A stretch of 64,000 nucleotides of DNA from Gigaspora margarita (taxonomy: Eukaryota > Glomeromycota > Glomeromycetes > Diversisporales > Gigasporaceae), in the NCBI GenBank assembly GCA_009809945.1, contig WTPW01002071.1:1-64000 (forward strand). Reading direction: 5' to 3'. Positions 10,879 through 21,724 of this stretch are shown here, piece after piece. The notes beneath the pieces were generated by a model. That model made no database searches and had not been told where the DNA came from. It saw nothing but the letters and a program-made list of their open reading frames with translations. Made by a program: the position numbers and the translations under genes. The stretch's first letter is position 1; every line of letters starts with the position of its first letter.

Positions 10879-12375
10879 ATGGACTCTGAACAACTTCGTA
10901 CACTTGGTTATAATTATGAACTTGGTATTGGTGTTGAGAAAGACGAAAAGAAGGCTTTTGGATATTATATGAAAGCAGCTGAGTTCGGAAATCCAGCTGC
11001 GATGAATGATGTTAGTAATTGTTATTATTATGGAATTGGAGTAGAAAAAAATAATCAGAAAACATTTGAATATTGTAAGAGATCTGCTGATTTGGGTAAT
11101 GCTACTGCAATGAATAGTGTTGGTAATCGTTATATATATGGAGAGGGAGTTGATCAAGATTATAATAAAGCATTTGAATACTATATAAAATCTGCTAATA
11201 TGGGTGTTGATGCAGCAATGTATAGTGCTGCTCAATGTTATCGGAACGGTACCGGTACAAAGAGAGATATCCAGAGTGCAAATTATTGGTTCAGAAAATA
11301 TAAAAGTCTTTTGAAAACTAATAAATCACCCGATCATATCAATCCTGAACTTAAGAGAATATTAGACGATGAAAGATTTAAATTATCTTGGATTGATTAT
11401 AATGAGTTCAGAGATATCGAAGAAGAAGGAAAGGGAGGTTTCGCAACTGTGTATAGTGCACGTTGGTACGACAGCGTTAATAGTATGTGGTGGTTTGTTG
11501 CACTTAAAGTGATTCATAATTCAAACGAAAATGAGCAAGAATTTATCCAGGAATTGAAGAATTACTGTGAAATTGGTTATGAGAATCCCTCGTTCTTAAG
11601 CTGTAAAGGAGTGTCAAGAAATGGTTATGGTGATTATATTATTGTTATGGAGATTGCACCAAAAGGTTCGTTACGACAAAACCTTGTAGAAGTATCACAA
11701 TTGGAATGGAAGGATAAATTTAATATCTTGAACGGTATTGCTATTGATCTTGAGTCGATTCATTCTCAAGAACTCGTTCACAGAGATTTACACAGCGGTA
11801 ACATTTTGCTAGGAGATAATTGGCAAGAAGCAAATATCACTGATCTTGGACTTTCTAAAAATGAAAAGGAAGGAAAAATTTGTGGTATTCTTCCATATAT
11901 AGCACCTGAGGTTTTGGTTGGTCAACTGTATACTAAAGCATCAGATATTTACAGTTTTGGAATTATCATGACAGAGATTTCGACCGGACAAAGAGCATTT
12001 GATGGAATTCCGTTTGATTATTATCTTGTATCAAGAATTATCTGTGGATCAAGACCTAAATGTTTAGGACCAGATTGTTACATTAAATTAGCTATGAAAT
12101 GTATGGATAAAGATTTTGATAAACGACCTACTGCAACTAAAATTATTGAAATAATCACTCGTTGGTTAGATGAAATGGATCAGGAAGATGATAATGAAAC
12201 CAAAAAACAAATTTTGGAAGCTAATACGATTATGCCAGAACCGATTAAGCAAGTACACTCTCAAGACGTCTATACTAGTAAGATATATAATACAAAAAAA
12301 TTTTCTGAATATATTAGTCAACCAATTAGTATTGTAGAGATCTCGAGCAATTTCTCGAATTTAGATTCGAATTAA
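10879..12375 (+). CDS. Sel1-repeat / protein kinase fusion protein
   Basis: Single-exon gene, 498 residues, the only complete protein gene in the window. N-terminal Sel1-type repeats occupy about residues 6-140: units with YNYELGIGVEKDEKKAFGYY, CYYYGIGVEKNNQKTFEY, RYIYGEGVDQDYNKAFEYY and CYRNGTGTKRDIQSANYWF. A kinase domain follows (about 172-432): glycine loop GKGGFATVY (184-192), Lys210 in ALKVI, Glu225, catalytic loop HRDLHSGNIL (301-310, Asp303, Asn308), Asp322 in DLG in place of DFG, APE (342-344), Asp356 in DIYSFG, and KRPT (415-418). All catalytic residues are kept, so it should be active; sequence style is tyrosine-kinase-like Ser/Thr. The tail after 433 is polar with YTSKIYNTKKF. No signal peptide or membrane segment, so probably cytosolic, with the Sel1 solenoid as protein-binding module. 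This ATG is the first in frame and is preceded by A-rich sequence. Such fusions form a large family in Rhizophagus; substrate unknown. Confidence 0.93.
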   Translation: MDSEQLRTLGYNYELGIGVEKDEKKAFGYYMKAAEFGNPAAMNDVSNCYYYGIGVEKNNQKTFEYCKRSADLGNATAMNSVGNRYIYGEGVDQDYNKAFEYYIKSANMGVDAAMYSAAQCYRNGTGTKRDIQSANYWFRKYKSLLKTNKSPDHINPELKRILDDERFKLSWIDYNEFRDIEEEGKGGFATVYSARWYDSVNSMWWFVALKVIHNSNENEQEFIQELKNYCEIGYENPSFLSCKGVSRNGYGDYIIVMEIAPKGSLRQNLVEVSQLEWKDKFNILNGIAIDLESIHSQELVHRDLHSGNILLGDNWQEANITDLGLSKNEKEGKICGILPYIAPEVLVGQLYTKASDIYSFGIIMTEISTGQRAFDGIPFDYYLVSRIICGSRPKCLGPDCYIKLAMKCMDKDFDKRPTATKIIEIITRWLDEMDQEDDNETKKQILEANTIMPEPIKQVHSQDVYTSKIYNTKKFSEYISQPISIVEISSNFSNLDSN

Positions 12376-12402
12376 ATTATGTAAAATATGTATTTATACA
12401 AG

Positions 12403-12545
12403 ACGCACTTAGGAAGGTGCACCTATAATAGTTTTTTCTTTGTTATCAAAAATTCCTACAAATTATACAGTTTTACATGAATAAATATTTTCTTCTCCTA
12501 ATCTACAAATTTTAGATTATAGTATTATTTTCACCATTTGTGTTT
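12403..12545. repeat. Dispersed repeat copy 1 (GGAAGGTGCAACT family)
   Basis: Begins near CGCACTTAGGAAGGTGCACC, followed by TTTTTTCTTTGTTATCAAAA, then an AATAAATATTTTCTT block and AATCTACAAATTTTAGATTA. The same order of blocks recurs at 63710-63845 with point differences. It begins about 30 bp after the kinase stop codon and may supply the 3' UTR or polyadenylation signal (TGAATAAATATT at 12478). Family unknown; a SINE or MITE is possible. Confidence 0.55.
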
Positions 12546-12559
12546 TAGTGGCTTGTTTC

Positions 12560-13117
12560 TTGGATTAAGTCTCATAATCAAGTTTACCTTAATTTGAAAC
12601 CTAAAAAAAAATTTTTTGAAATTGACATTCAAATAAGTCCTTAACCATTGTTCGCAAATAATTTGAAATAACTCAAATGATCTAGTGACCCGGTCATTGT
12701 AATTTAGTATAAAATGGCATAAATATGGTCATTTGAAATATACAAATTATTTATTCATTAATTAGTTCTTAAACATACAGGATAATTTGTTAAAGCTAAA
12801 AGGAACTAAATAAAAGCCTTTCAGTCCTTACGCTATAAAATTTTATTTGTCCAATTCCCTGTTCAATTGATCCCTATATAGGTTCAGCATCCAAAAATTG
12901 AGACAAAAAACATTAGTTTATGATATAGTAGTTTATCTATCTCGCGAAACTAATTTATTTACCTGTGATTTTATTGCAAGGTTTTATCTTAAATGATTAT
13001 CACGATTTATTTTTTGGCCAATTAGACAATTCTATAAGTCATATTTATTATAACTATAAAACATTTCGAACCAATTAATAATGCAATCTTCAAATCTTGG
13101 CATTTCAATGCCGCTGA
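12560..13117. other. Intergenic AT-rich, no gene seen
   Basis: No reading frame with protein-like composition. Words of the type AAATGATC and GTCATTTG recur here and again at 13320-13460 on the opposite strand, so these two stretches may be remnants of one pair of inverted ends. Confidence 0.25.
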
Positions 13118-13232
13118 GGGAAAGCTAGGCTTATCTTTTGAGTTTATACTTAACAGAATCAATCCCTGAAAAATCATATTGGATGAGTCTGTTAAGTTAT
13201 AAACTCGAAGCGCTAAGCTTGGTTTTCTCTGA
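13118..13232. repeat. Long imperfect hairpin
   Basis: GAAAGCTAGGCTTATCTTTT then GAGTTTATACTTAACAGA pairs with TCTGTTAAGTTATAAACTC then GAAGCGCTAAGCTTGGTTTT. The arms are about 45 bp, imperfect, around a loop of about 25 nt. No coding capacity. It resembles a short foldback element or a small-RNA precursor shape; no target duplication found. Confidence 0.55.
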
Positions 13233-13570
13233 TAGTACACATATATTTGTGAGCCTCAGACACATTGCGAGCTTTAATGATAGACTTATGTAACATTAAT
13301 TAGAAAATACAAATGACGCAAGTCATTTTAGGTTATTTAAAGTCATTTGGTTTTAGTCATTTGGTTTATTTTGAAATGAATTTGACTAAATGATCTATAA
13401 AATTTTAGTCATTTAAGTTACGTTATTTCAAAAGTCAAATGACTCGGTCGTTTGAAAACAATGTCATTTATAGTTACTATCCAATCTTAAAACACCAGAA
13501 TATTTCAAGAAATGTTACGAATACATCCTTCTACAAATTAGCATGGCTATTTTATTAAAGTTCTTTTATT

Positions 13571-13626
13571 GATTATAAGAGTGATTCATTTATTCACTGA
13601 TTATAAGAGTGATTCATTTATTCACT
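13571..13626. repeat. Tandem duplication of about 28 bp
   Basis: GATTATAAGAGTGATTCATT plus TATTCACT occurs twice head to tail with no difference visible in the repeated part, so the event is recent. Confidence 0.8.
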
Positions 13627-13780
13627 TAAGAGACAAAAAAAAATCCAATCAGCCGATTTATGCCGAGAATAATTTATTTTCATATATAAATGAATAAAAT
13701 AAAAATACATAAGATAATACAGTATAAAAATATATTTAGTCATATAAATCATTTCATTTTAATGTAATACAGAAATATTA

Positions 13781-14059
13781 TTAAAAACGCGGAGTGATTA
13801 CACGTGTAAATCTTTTATACAATCCGTTATAATTACGTACCAGGTAACTTCTACCATCAATAATAATCGATTTATTGTGGTATGCAAAATTCTGTAAATT
13901 TTGCAGTCATCAAAAAAATCAAAAAGAATCGATTATGAGTAGTGATATCTGATTAATAATTAAAAGATTATTGATTTGAAAAAATAAAAAATATAATATG
14001 ATAAAATATATTTACTTGCACATTATTTGAATTAAAATTTTTATATCTACGGCAGTTTG
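13781..14059 (-). CDS. Two 3'-terminal exons of an unidentified gene
   Basis: Reverse strand: a short exon 14059-14016, flanked by TTATTTACAG (acceptor) and GTAAATAT (donor), then an exon 13891-13781 after TTTACAG, ending in TAA (13783-13781). Joined in phase they encode NCRYKNFNSNNVQNFAYHNK followed by SIIIDGRSYLVRNYNGLYKR and FTRVITPRF. Phase agrees across the 124-nt intron (13892-14015) and there is no internal stop, which is uncommon in this AT-rich DNA. The upstream exon(s) were not found: sequence above 14060 gives only a short alternative ATG frame. Family not recognised. It may be the end of a real gene or a gene fragment. Confidence 0.4.
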
Positions 14060-14257
14060 CTGTAAATAAATTAACAATACAATTCCATTTTTACTCATTT
14101 TAAAATTTGAAAGATAGATCTGCCATTTTATTTATATATGTAGGTCAATATAATATAAAATTCCTATTCAATAATTGTATCAATACTGTCAATGTTTACA
14201 ATATTTAACATTAATATTATTATGCTATATATTTATGCATACCAGCTTGGCAACTTC

Positions 14258-14541
14258 CAGTGTTTGCAAATGGACAATATGGACCATTGGACATGGAAAT
14301 TTATGGACTATGTCCATATTGTCCTTTTTTTTTTCTTTTTTTTTTTGTTATTGGACATAAGTCACTTAATAAAATCAGACCCATAGTTACAGGCCCAAAA
14401 CTCAGGCGAACTTTGAAAAATTCCTGAAATTTCAGCAAAGAAAGTTATGAACATGGCACTATTTGGATTATTAGTCCATGACCATATTTGTCCAAGTCCA
14501 AAATAAAATTTTTATTGGGCATAATCCAAATGCAAACATTG
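14258..14541. mobile_element. hAT-type MITE, 284 bp
   Basis: Ends CAGTGTTTGCAAATGGACAA and CAATGTTTGCATTTGGATTA (right, reverse complement). Flanking 8-bp direct repeats GCAACTTC (14250-14257) and GCAGCTTC (14542-14549) match 7 of 8. Interior is rich in TGGACAA/TTGTCCA words in both orientations. Non-coding. Confidence 0.75.
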
Positions 14542-14549
14542 GCAGCTTC

Positions 14550-15670
14550 TCAGAATTGCAATTATTATTTTCTCCGTAATAAAGATATACAATTCGTTAG
14601 TGAAGGTCTTTACTATAATTAAAAGCAAATCTATTAAATTATGTATTTTATAAAGTCATTATAATATCAAAGTTTAATCTGAAGTTTAAGAAAAATATAA
14701 ATTATATAAAAAATTAGAAATCAGCAATAAATCAAATCGATTATAATCAAGATTATAAAATTGGCTAAAAAACAATTATTATAAATTAAATCGAATGTAA
14801 TCGATTAATTTTATATGCAGTATTTCTTATACAAATTTTTGATTTTTTTTTATTCAAAAACATATAAACATTTTGATCATGTTATACGATTGCCAATTGA
14901 GATTGTTTTTTTGCTTGAAGGCGGAATTGATTATTAATTTCGAACTTTTTTAAATTCAGATACATATTTTTTCGCTAAGAGGTTTCGTATTTGTTTTTTT
15001 TTTTGGGCTTATGTTTCGTTTTTTGCCATTTCCATAAATGGTTTCGCTTAATAACTATAAGTATGATATATATGTGACTTCTGTTTTTTTTATCAAAGTT
15101 ATATTTAAAGTATCAGGTTAATTCAGTTAATTATTTCAATAACAGTAAGCAATTTTGTAACCTTTGATAATTCGTTTTTATTATAAGAAATAAATGAGCA
15201 AGAAAAAAGTCCAATTTATTTTTTATAACCATGAAATTAGTCCAAAGCAGTAATTATGCGATTTTACGTAAATAACGATATCTTTATCTAATTATATGAA
15301 TGTTCATTCTATATGATTGACGGGAAGAGAAAACTGTAATCATGTTACTTTAATTTTTAAAGCCAAGTAATTGAGCATTTAAAATTTTTATAATATACAA
15401 ATATCTTCCCATTAAGACGATTAAAATGATTTTAAAATAATAAATGTTTAAATTATTTGATTTTAGGATATTTTTATTAGAAGTATATATTCGAAACTGA
15501 TTTGCAAGTTTTCTCTTCCTTTAAACATACGCTGTAGGTGGATAGAATATCCGTAGATTTAGGGTGTTTTCAGGCAACTCCCTCAATGAGAATAGATTGT
15601 GATTGAGATGAAATAATAATTGCTTGAACAGATCACCTTTTTTTTTTATTTATTATCATTATGTTTTCAG
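14550..15670. other. Intergenic AT-rich, no gene seen
   Basis: Homopolymer-rich, with ATCGATTA-type words near 14730-14810. No open frame with protein-like composition and no clear inverted ends. The last 40 bases (15635-15670) are a pyrimidine-rich tract ending TTTTCAG, a good 3' splice site for the exon-like stretch that follows. Confidence 0.3.
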
Positions 15671-15836
15671 CAAATTGTAGCAAAAATAAAAGGCGATTAT
15701 CCAACAAACAAATATACTTTTTCGACAACACTTCAACAAATAAGTGTAACTTCAGATCCCCAACTTCTTTTTTTACGGGCTTTACAAATTTTCATATTGC
15801 TACAGCAACAATATTTGCAACCTTTTGCCCTTTGAC
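15671..15836 (+). pseudogene. Isolated exon-like coding stretch, unidentified
   Basis: After a strong acceptor (long T tract, TTTTCAG at 15664-15670) the plus strand reads QIVAKIKGDYPTNKYTFSTT followed by LQQISVTSDPQLLFLRALQI and FILLQQQYLQPFAL before a stop. A one-base shift continues as PFDFEKVNANINEVF, indicating a frameshift near 15830. Composition is clearly protein-like. Upstream exons were not found and the family is not recognised. Probably a decayed host gene exon. Confidence 0.4.
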
Positions 15837-16439
15837 TTCGAAAAAGTCAATGCAAACATTAATGAAGTATTTAATATAAAGAATTTCTTTGTAAAAAAAA
15901 AAATATATATATATATATATACCGGTAATAAAATAAAAATGAAATTGCGTATTTGGTATAAAAGTCAGAAGATAATAAATATTGGCATGGCTTGCTCTTT
16001 AGATTTCTTTGTATTTTTTATTAGCGATAAGATTTTCGAATATAAAGGCATAATAATAATTTTATCACTAGTAGTTTTAGCCAATCAGTGTTAACTCTAT
16101 GAAAAAAAAAAGATGGTCTGCGCCTCCAGACTTTTTCAGTGAAGCGGCAATTCACTTGATCAGTTTTTTTTTTGACCCGACTATTTAGAATTTTATTCCC
16201 GATCAATTGATTCAGGCGCTTGAAACACTTTTAAATTGATTTTGAATCTTAAAAAAAAAAAATAACAACAGAAATTTAAAAGTAGTTAGGTCTTTAATAA
16301 TGATTTAAAACAATTGTATTGTATTCATTTCTCAACTTAAAATATCAATACGAATAAGTAGTTAATCAATAAATAATCTTGGAATAGATTTTTTATTTCA
16401 CCAACTGTCTATGATTTCATTGCAAAAATAGAATTCTTA

Positions 16440-17110
16440 ATATTACTTAAATGCATGTTGACAAGGGTCAACAGATCGAAAAGACAGGGAGCATTGGTCA
16501 GGGGGCATATGACATGGCTCAACCCGGCCCGGTACTCGTATCAAGAATCAATCGGTAAATGAAATCAACGTCAGATCATAAATCCATGCAAAATCAGCAT
16601 CGGTCAAGGGGCATATGACACACACCCGATTCGGCCCGGTTACACGCATAAAACATCGGTCGATAAATGAAATCAACGTAAAATCATAAGTTCATGCAAG
16701 CCACCAAACAACTAATATATAAAGGTCGTCGAAGAGAATCAATTCCACACGCTCTCTCTCATAAAATCCTAATTCATTTAACTTGCATTTTCTCGACCAA
16801 ACCCTTCCCACCACACACAGTGGAACAGTCTCCTGATTCTGCCATTTTCCTATTTAACAGCCGGCCTGCTTCGAGCAGGCGAGAAACCACCGGCTGATGC
16901 TGCTTCTCACTCGCTCTACTGTTACGATGATACCTGGCGCAATCTCACTTGCTAATCTTCCGGGAGCATATCATCGTTTCAGTTCAAATTACTTAAAATT
17001 ACTAATTACTTAAAATTACCAATTCAATGTATTCTGCGGACTTAAAGTCCTTTAATTGAATTCATTTCCGGCACCTTTGGCTGTCCGGAATTAATCCAAC
17101 GACATGACCA
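16440..17110. other. G+C-rich island with tandem repeat and TATA-like box
   Basis: Much richer in G+C than anything nearby. It contains an imperfect tandem repeat of about 105 bp (16489-16590 and 16597-16700), each copy with GGGGCATATGACA, CGGCCCGGT and AAATGAAATCAACGT. It then has TATATAAAGG at 16724 and a pyrimidine-rich stretch with CTCTCTCTCA. No long open frame. The layout (tandem upstream repeats, then TATA box) resembles a retrotransposon LTR or a strong promoter. No second copy or matching 5-bp target repeat was found, so a solo LTR is only a possibility. Confidence 0.4.
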
Positions 17111-17199
17111 AGCGCACCTATGCTTTTCGATTAACTTATTAACTCTGAATATTAGGAACTTAATTTTGTTAAAATCGTTCGTTAAGGCAGTAAATTATA

Positions 17200-17268
17200 G
17201 TTATTGTATGGGTTGTAGTGAATAACCCAGTTACACACGGGTTATTCAACATACCCATATAATAACAA
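17200..17268. repeat. Hairpin, 29-bp imperfect arms
   Basis: GTTATTGTATGGGTTGTAGT then GAATAACCC pairs with GGGTTATTCAACATACCCAT then ATAATAAC around a 10-nt loop AGTTACACAC. Followed at once by CACGG...CCGTG flanking TGTCTGACGTAACAATC. Possibly a tiny MITE or a structured RNA; non-coding. Confidence 0.6.
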
Positions 17269-18250
17269 TTTTATTGCACGGTGTCTGACGTAACAATCCC
17301 GTGCCAATAAGTAATGAAAAAAGAACGGGTTGTCACATAAGATCCGGCTAAAAAATGTAATGCATAGACGTAGAAAAAATAATTCTTACAAATGTAAAAT
17401 ATAAACATTTTAGTTTATTATGTGTGTTATCTACATAAGATACAAAGTATTTAATGGAGAATAAATCTTCAAACGTGCTCAAAATAAAAAAGATGCATTA
17501 GGATAATGTGTAACGATAGCATATTCTTATAAAATCTAGTTATTTTGTTTTGCTTTTAAATACTTAAGCTTATTGGAATCCAATACATTCAAGTTGATTT
17601 AAACAACTATTTTGACTCATGACCTATAGATATCCCGTATCCATTTATAAATTGTAAAAAACAAATTCATTAAATACAGTAGAAAAAGTCGCGATTCAAA
17701 AATTCGCGTCTATGATGATCCACAAAAGGTCATTTGACTACAATCACATGATTTAACCCGATCACATCATTTATTCGCGAAGTTGTCCTAGGACCATAAA
17801 ACAATGTACGTAGCTTACATCTAATTAAAACTCAGTAACGATAAAGAGTTGTTCTAACATTGATAATCAAATGTCACTTTATTGTTAACTCTTAACATTT
17901 TTATTTTTTAAAATGCGTCATAGTAATTACTCTATAATAACTTTGAAAATTTTTTATTGTAAAAATTTCCAATTCAATTAAATAATTAAAATTCCTACAA
18001 TTAAATAACTAATTATTAGAACCTATTAATATCAAAACAAAATAATTTCGTAATATCTCGACATAAAATTAAAGTAATTCGCAAAAAGCAAAGTAACATA
18101 GAAATTATACGTAGTATATAATGAAATAAAGTAATTCTAACATTAAAGCAATATTAAAGCTCTACAGACATGGTCGAAAATATTTTTGTTGCCGAGTGCT
18201 TTATAAAAAATTATGTGGAATAGTACTGGAATAGTAATTTATTATAATTA
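17269..18250. other. Intergenic AT-rich, no gene seen
   Basis: No protein-like frame on either strand and no clear inverted ends. Confidence 0.3.
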
Positions 18251-18572
18251 AAAAAAAGCTTCATCGTTATCCTTTTTGATTCCGAACTTTAATTTTTGAC
18301 ATAAACATTTTTTTATTTTTTTTATGGACACGGATAAAAAGATCAATACGAGATTCCATAAACCACATTTTTTATGGACATTGCTAAAAAGATCATTATG
18401 AAATTCGATCGTAGAGATATTATCATTCAACAATCGATCGTCAACGAAACGAGAGTTATACTTATAGTCGAAAATTCCTCGTGGTTTCACATGTCAGAAT
18501 ACATCACTTAGATCAATGCTAAACCGGCATATTTGTCCGATTGCTTTTGGACCTTTGAAAATATATTTGGAT
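18251..18572 (-). pseudogene. Exon-like stretch with internal stop, unidentified
   Basis: The minus strand from about 18572 reads SKYIFKGPKAIGQICRFSID then LSDVF, a TGA (18496-18494), then HVKPRGIFDYKYNSRFVDDR and LLNDNISTIEFHNDLFSNVH, ending at TAA near 18251. Upstream is a long T tract ending in AAAAG, a plausible 3' splice site. Composition is protein-like through both halves, so a single nonsense change has broken it. The C-terminal part contains an internal duplication (FSNVHKKCGLWNL / FLSVSIKK, from a near-repeat TTTTTATGGACA on the plus strand). Family unknown. Confidence 0.35.
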
Positions 18573-19040
18573 TCACTTTTGAAAAAAAAAAAAAAAATTA
18601 GACAATAATTTACGAGAATACTGCATATTTTTGTGTTGTCTAGTAAGTTAATTTCAATGTGTTACTCATAGAAACAAATATTTCAGGAGATCTTTCGGTT
18701 AAGACTTCTCAGAAGAGCGCATAATTGTCAAGCACTTTATGTGACGTCAGTATTACACAAGCAAAACGGCGTAGGATGTACTCAAAGAATAATAGTTATT
18801 AATCAAAATTCGGTTTGTTTTTTTTTTTGTACTTACCTAATATATAAAACAATCACAAGCTCCCACATTTATTATTAACTGAAATGTCAAATGAATTCGA
18901 ACTAGTTGCCTCGTATTTAATGAATTTAATGAAAAAATGATTCACAATATGAGGATATTGATCAGAGAGAGAAAAATTACATCCATAAAAGAAAAGAAAA
19001 CTAGTAATATAATTCAATATTCCCTTTTTTTTGAAACCTA

Positions 19041-19501
19041 TTATCTCGTATTTGGTACATCAAGCTTTTGTTTCTTGGATGATGATTGCAATAAATTTTG
19101 ATTTTCGTTTAACAATGCTTGAAAATTAAACAATGCAATTTTCCAATCATCACTTTGAATTAAACCTTGTAATGCTCTTTTTCCATGTTCAAAATGATTT
19201 CGACCTTTTTTAACATTATTTGAATTTTTTGAATTTAAAACGACATTATCTAAAGTTTTTGATGCTTCTGAAATTGATTGAAGTGAATTCAGTAATGAAC
19301 GACATGTATTCTGTAATTCTTGCTTTGGATTTAAAGTAGGTGTCATGTTTGTGGGCGTTACTTTCAAATTAGGTAGTATGGTAAGAAAATTTTGTACGGC
19401 TTTTGGTTTATTATTATTATCAATTTTCAGCGGTTCCTCGATACCACCTTCACTGCTATCTTCTTCAATCTCATCGGAAAATATCCAATTATCATCATCT
19501 A
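19041..19501 (-). CDS. 3'-terminal exon of an unidentified protein
   Basis: Open minus-strand exon of 153 codons ending at TAG (19041). Its start is a fungal-type 3' splice site: ACTAAC branch-like word (about 19508-19514) then ATTTAG just above 19501. The exon opens mid-codon, so an upstream exon is needed. Sequence begins DDDNWIFSDEIEEDSSEGGI (acidic), passes a Pro/Thr-rich linker, then a helical Leu/Gln-rich segment (KQELQNTCRSLLNSLQSISE ... GKRALQGLIQSDDWKIALFN), and ends with a basic SSSKKQKL that could serve as a nuclear localisation signal. No stop or frameshift inside. The promoter side (19650-19760) holds a CCAATCAG box and a TATATAA word. I do not recognise the family; it looks like a real nuclear or coiled-coil protein. 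First exon not located. Confidence 0.55.
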
Positions 19502-20431
19502 CTAAATTATGTTAGTTTATTAATTGTTTTGAATAAAACATGAATAAAATATGAAAAAATTTCTTAAAAAAAAAAAAATATACATATATATATATATATT
19601 TATTTATTTATTTAACTAGAGCTTCGACTTTTACCAACGCGAAACACCTAAGATTTAGCTTGACAATTATACGCGCATACTACGATCTACAATAAAAGTG
19701 GCATCGGACCAACCAATCAGATTTTAGGAGTTTATATAACTATCTAACAAAGTTATCAGTTATCTTTATAAAAACAATTTCTAAACCTTTTATTAAAACG
19801 TACCTATGGCATTTTACACCTATGTATATACGGCTAATTAATCAATGCGGGATGTCCTAAGTAAAAATGTTCTACGCCCTAACCCCAAATCCCAATTTTA
19901 ATGTGAAAAAATCTGTAGTGAAAATTTTTTATATTCGAAACCTATAAAACTTAGAAAAATCTAAAAAACAAAAAAATATAATAAAAACATGTGCTAAAAA
20001 GGGTAAAAAATTTCATTTTTCGTATGCTCCTATTTTTTAGTTTTCTGATTTCGAAATTTCAAAACATAAATTGAAATTTCTTTTGACTTAGAATTTAAGA
20101 ATACCAAGATCCAGAAATATGGTCGAAAATGATATATGTATATAGAATTGAGTGTAGATCTGGCATTTCAAGATTAATGATGACGACTAACATTTTTATC
20201 ATCATATGATAAAATTGATTTTAAAAAAATATTGATTAAAATTAAATTATCGCTATTATGAAATTATTTAAAAAGTCAAATAAGCGTGCGTCTATAATAT
20301 GTAACGCTCCGAAATAATTATTTTAAAAATTTTTAGGCTGACTAAAATGCCGTAATAATTTTTTATAAAGATAAACAATTTATATATACTAGCGTCAAAA
20401 AAAATAAAAAATAAAAAATTCAATTCTTTAC
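19502..20431. other. Upstream region of the 19041-19501 gene, otherwise empty
   Basis: Contains the intron end, an AT microsatellite (19578-19615), and a promoter-like zone with ACCAACCAATCAG and TTTATATAAC (about 19707-19741). A weak donor candidate (minus strand GGTAAAAG near 19633) was seen but the sequence before it has stops. Nothing else recognisable to 20431. Confidence 0.3.
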
Positions 20432-20640
20432 TTATTTCAATATGCCCAATAGTATTGATATAATATTAGCGATTGTTCCGTTTCTTCTTCAATTAATAAA
20501 GAGCCTTGGTCGGTCTTGAACATAGTAAGGGATACCTATTTTGCTTATGAACATACTATTCGATGAAAGTATTGTTTTAAGCATTGACAAAAAGGAATAT
20601 AAATCGGTCATATTGACATTTCAAGGGTAGAAGTCTGCAT
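20432..20640 (-). pseudogene. Short decayed exon, unidentified
   Basis: The minus strand reads NVNMTDLYSFLSMLKTILSS then NSMFISKIGIPYYVQDRPRL and FIN, TGA, RRNGTIANIISILLGILK, stop. Two in-frame stops in about 68 codons, but codon use is protein-like. Family unknown; it may belong to the same class of decayed host exons as 18251-18572. Confidence 0.25.
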
Positions 20641-21660
20641 TTATCAAAATATAGTTGAACTTGCTTTAATACACGTAATTGCATTGTGAAAATTTAATCT
20701 GCATATGAATTTGAAGCATCGAATGCTTTTGAAGGTTCTTAGATTGAGAACTATAATAATTAATTAACTTTAAAAAAAAAAAAACTATACAATAAAGTTA
20801 ATATACTAATGTTATTAAATATAAATTTTTTATTTTATTAATTTATGGGTTTATCGCATGCATATAAAGTTTTATGATGGTTTTCACGGTTTAGTCAAAA
20901 TATATATATTTAACCTATTACGTGGATAGTTTATATTTTTATCAAGGCAAGAAAGTTATAGTGTGTGAAAAGTATCATGCACACAATAAATAACACAAGT
21001 TCTATGTAATTTATGAGAACTGTTGTGAAAATGCTTTATGACTTCTCCGACACAATGCATTTTAACAAGAGCCTAGTATTCCCAGAAAAGTTCCATTACA
21101 CAGAAATCTTTGGAATTCCGTAGATTTATGACTTTTTTTTTGCGAATAAGATTGCTTGCAAATAAAAATTTTAAAAATTTCTCTCATTTCTGCTTTTTTG
21201 GATACTACAGTTAGTAATATACAAGAACTGATTGTTTGTATAGCCGAATAATTAAATGCATCTTAGGATTTTAAATAATTGGATAAACCCCCACAAAAAA
21301 TTTTTTGAAACAGAAATTGAATATTATCAAATTCTTTTACTACTATACATTAACAAATAATATCAAAATTTTGGGGGTGTTTTCTCTCTCTCTCCCTTTC
21401 TTTTTACTAATTGTAAAAAAAATATATTTGAAGATATTTGAAAATATTCTAAAGAATAATAAATTTTGAAAATAATCCTAAACATCGAAACGACCAGGAT
21501 GATATTAATAATAACTGAGTATAAAATCAATTGATATAATTTTTAATTAATCACAGACTTGTATTTTATATTAATAAAGAGAGCTACTATTTCCACCATG
21601 GTATTTTGCTATTTCCACCATAGTTACATGAAAATTTCTATTTTTAGAATTCTTTCTAAC

Positions 21661-21706
21661 TTTAATTTTAACCTTAATTCTAACTCTAATCCTAACCCTA
21701 ACCCTA
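21661..21706. repeat. Interstitial telomere-like repeats
   Basis: AACTCTAATCCTAACCCTAA then CCCTAAAAACC: two perfect CCCTAA units preceded by about five decayed ones (CTTAAT, CTAACT, CTAATC). It lies between the outer end and inner arm of the foldback element. TTAGGG is the common fungal telomere unit; here it is internal and part of the repeat, not a chromosome end. Shorter GTTAGGGTTAG words occur at about 25377, 35777 and 57126. Confidence 0.6.
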
Positions 21707-21724
21707 AAAACCAATAACAGTTAT

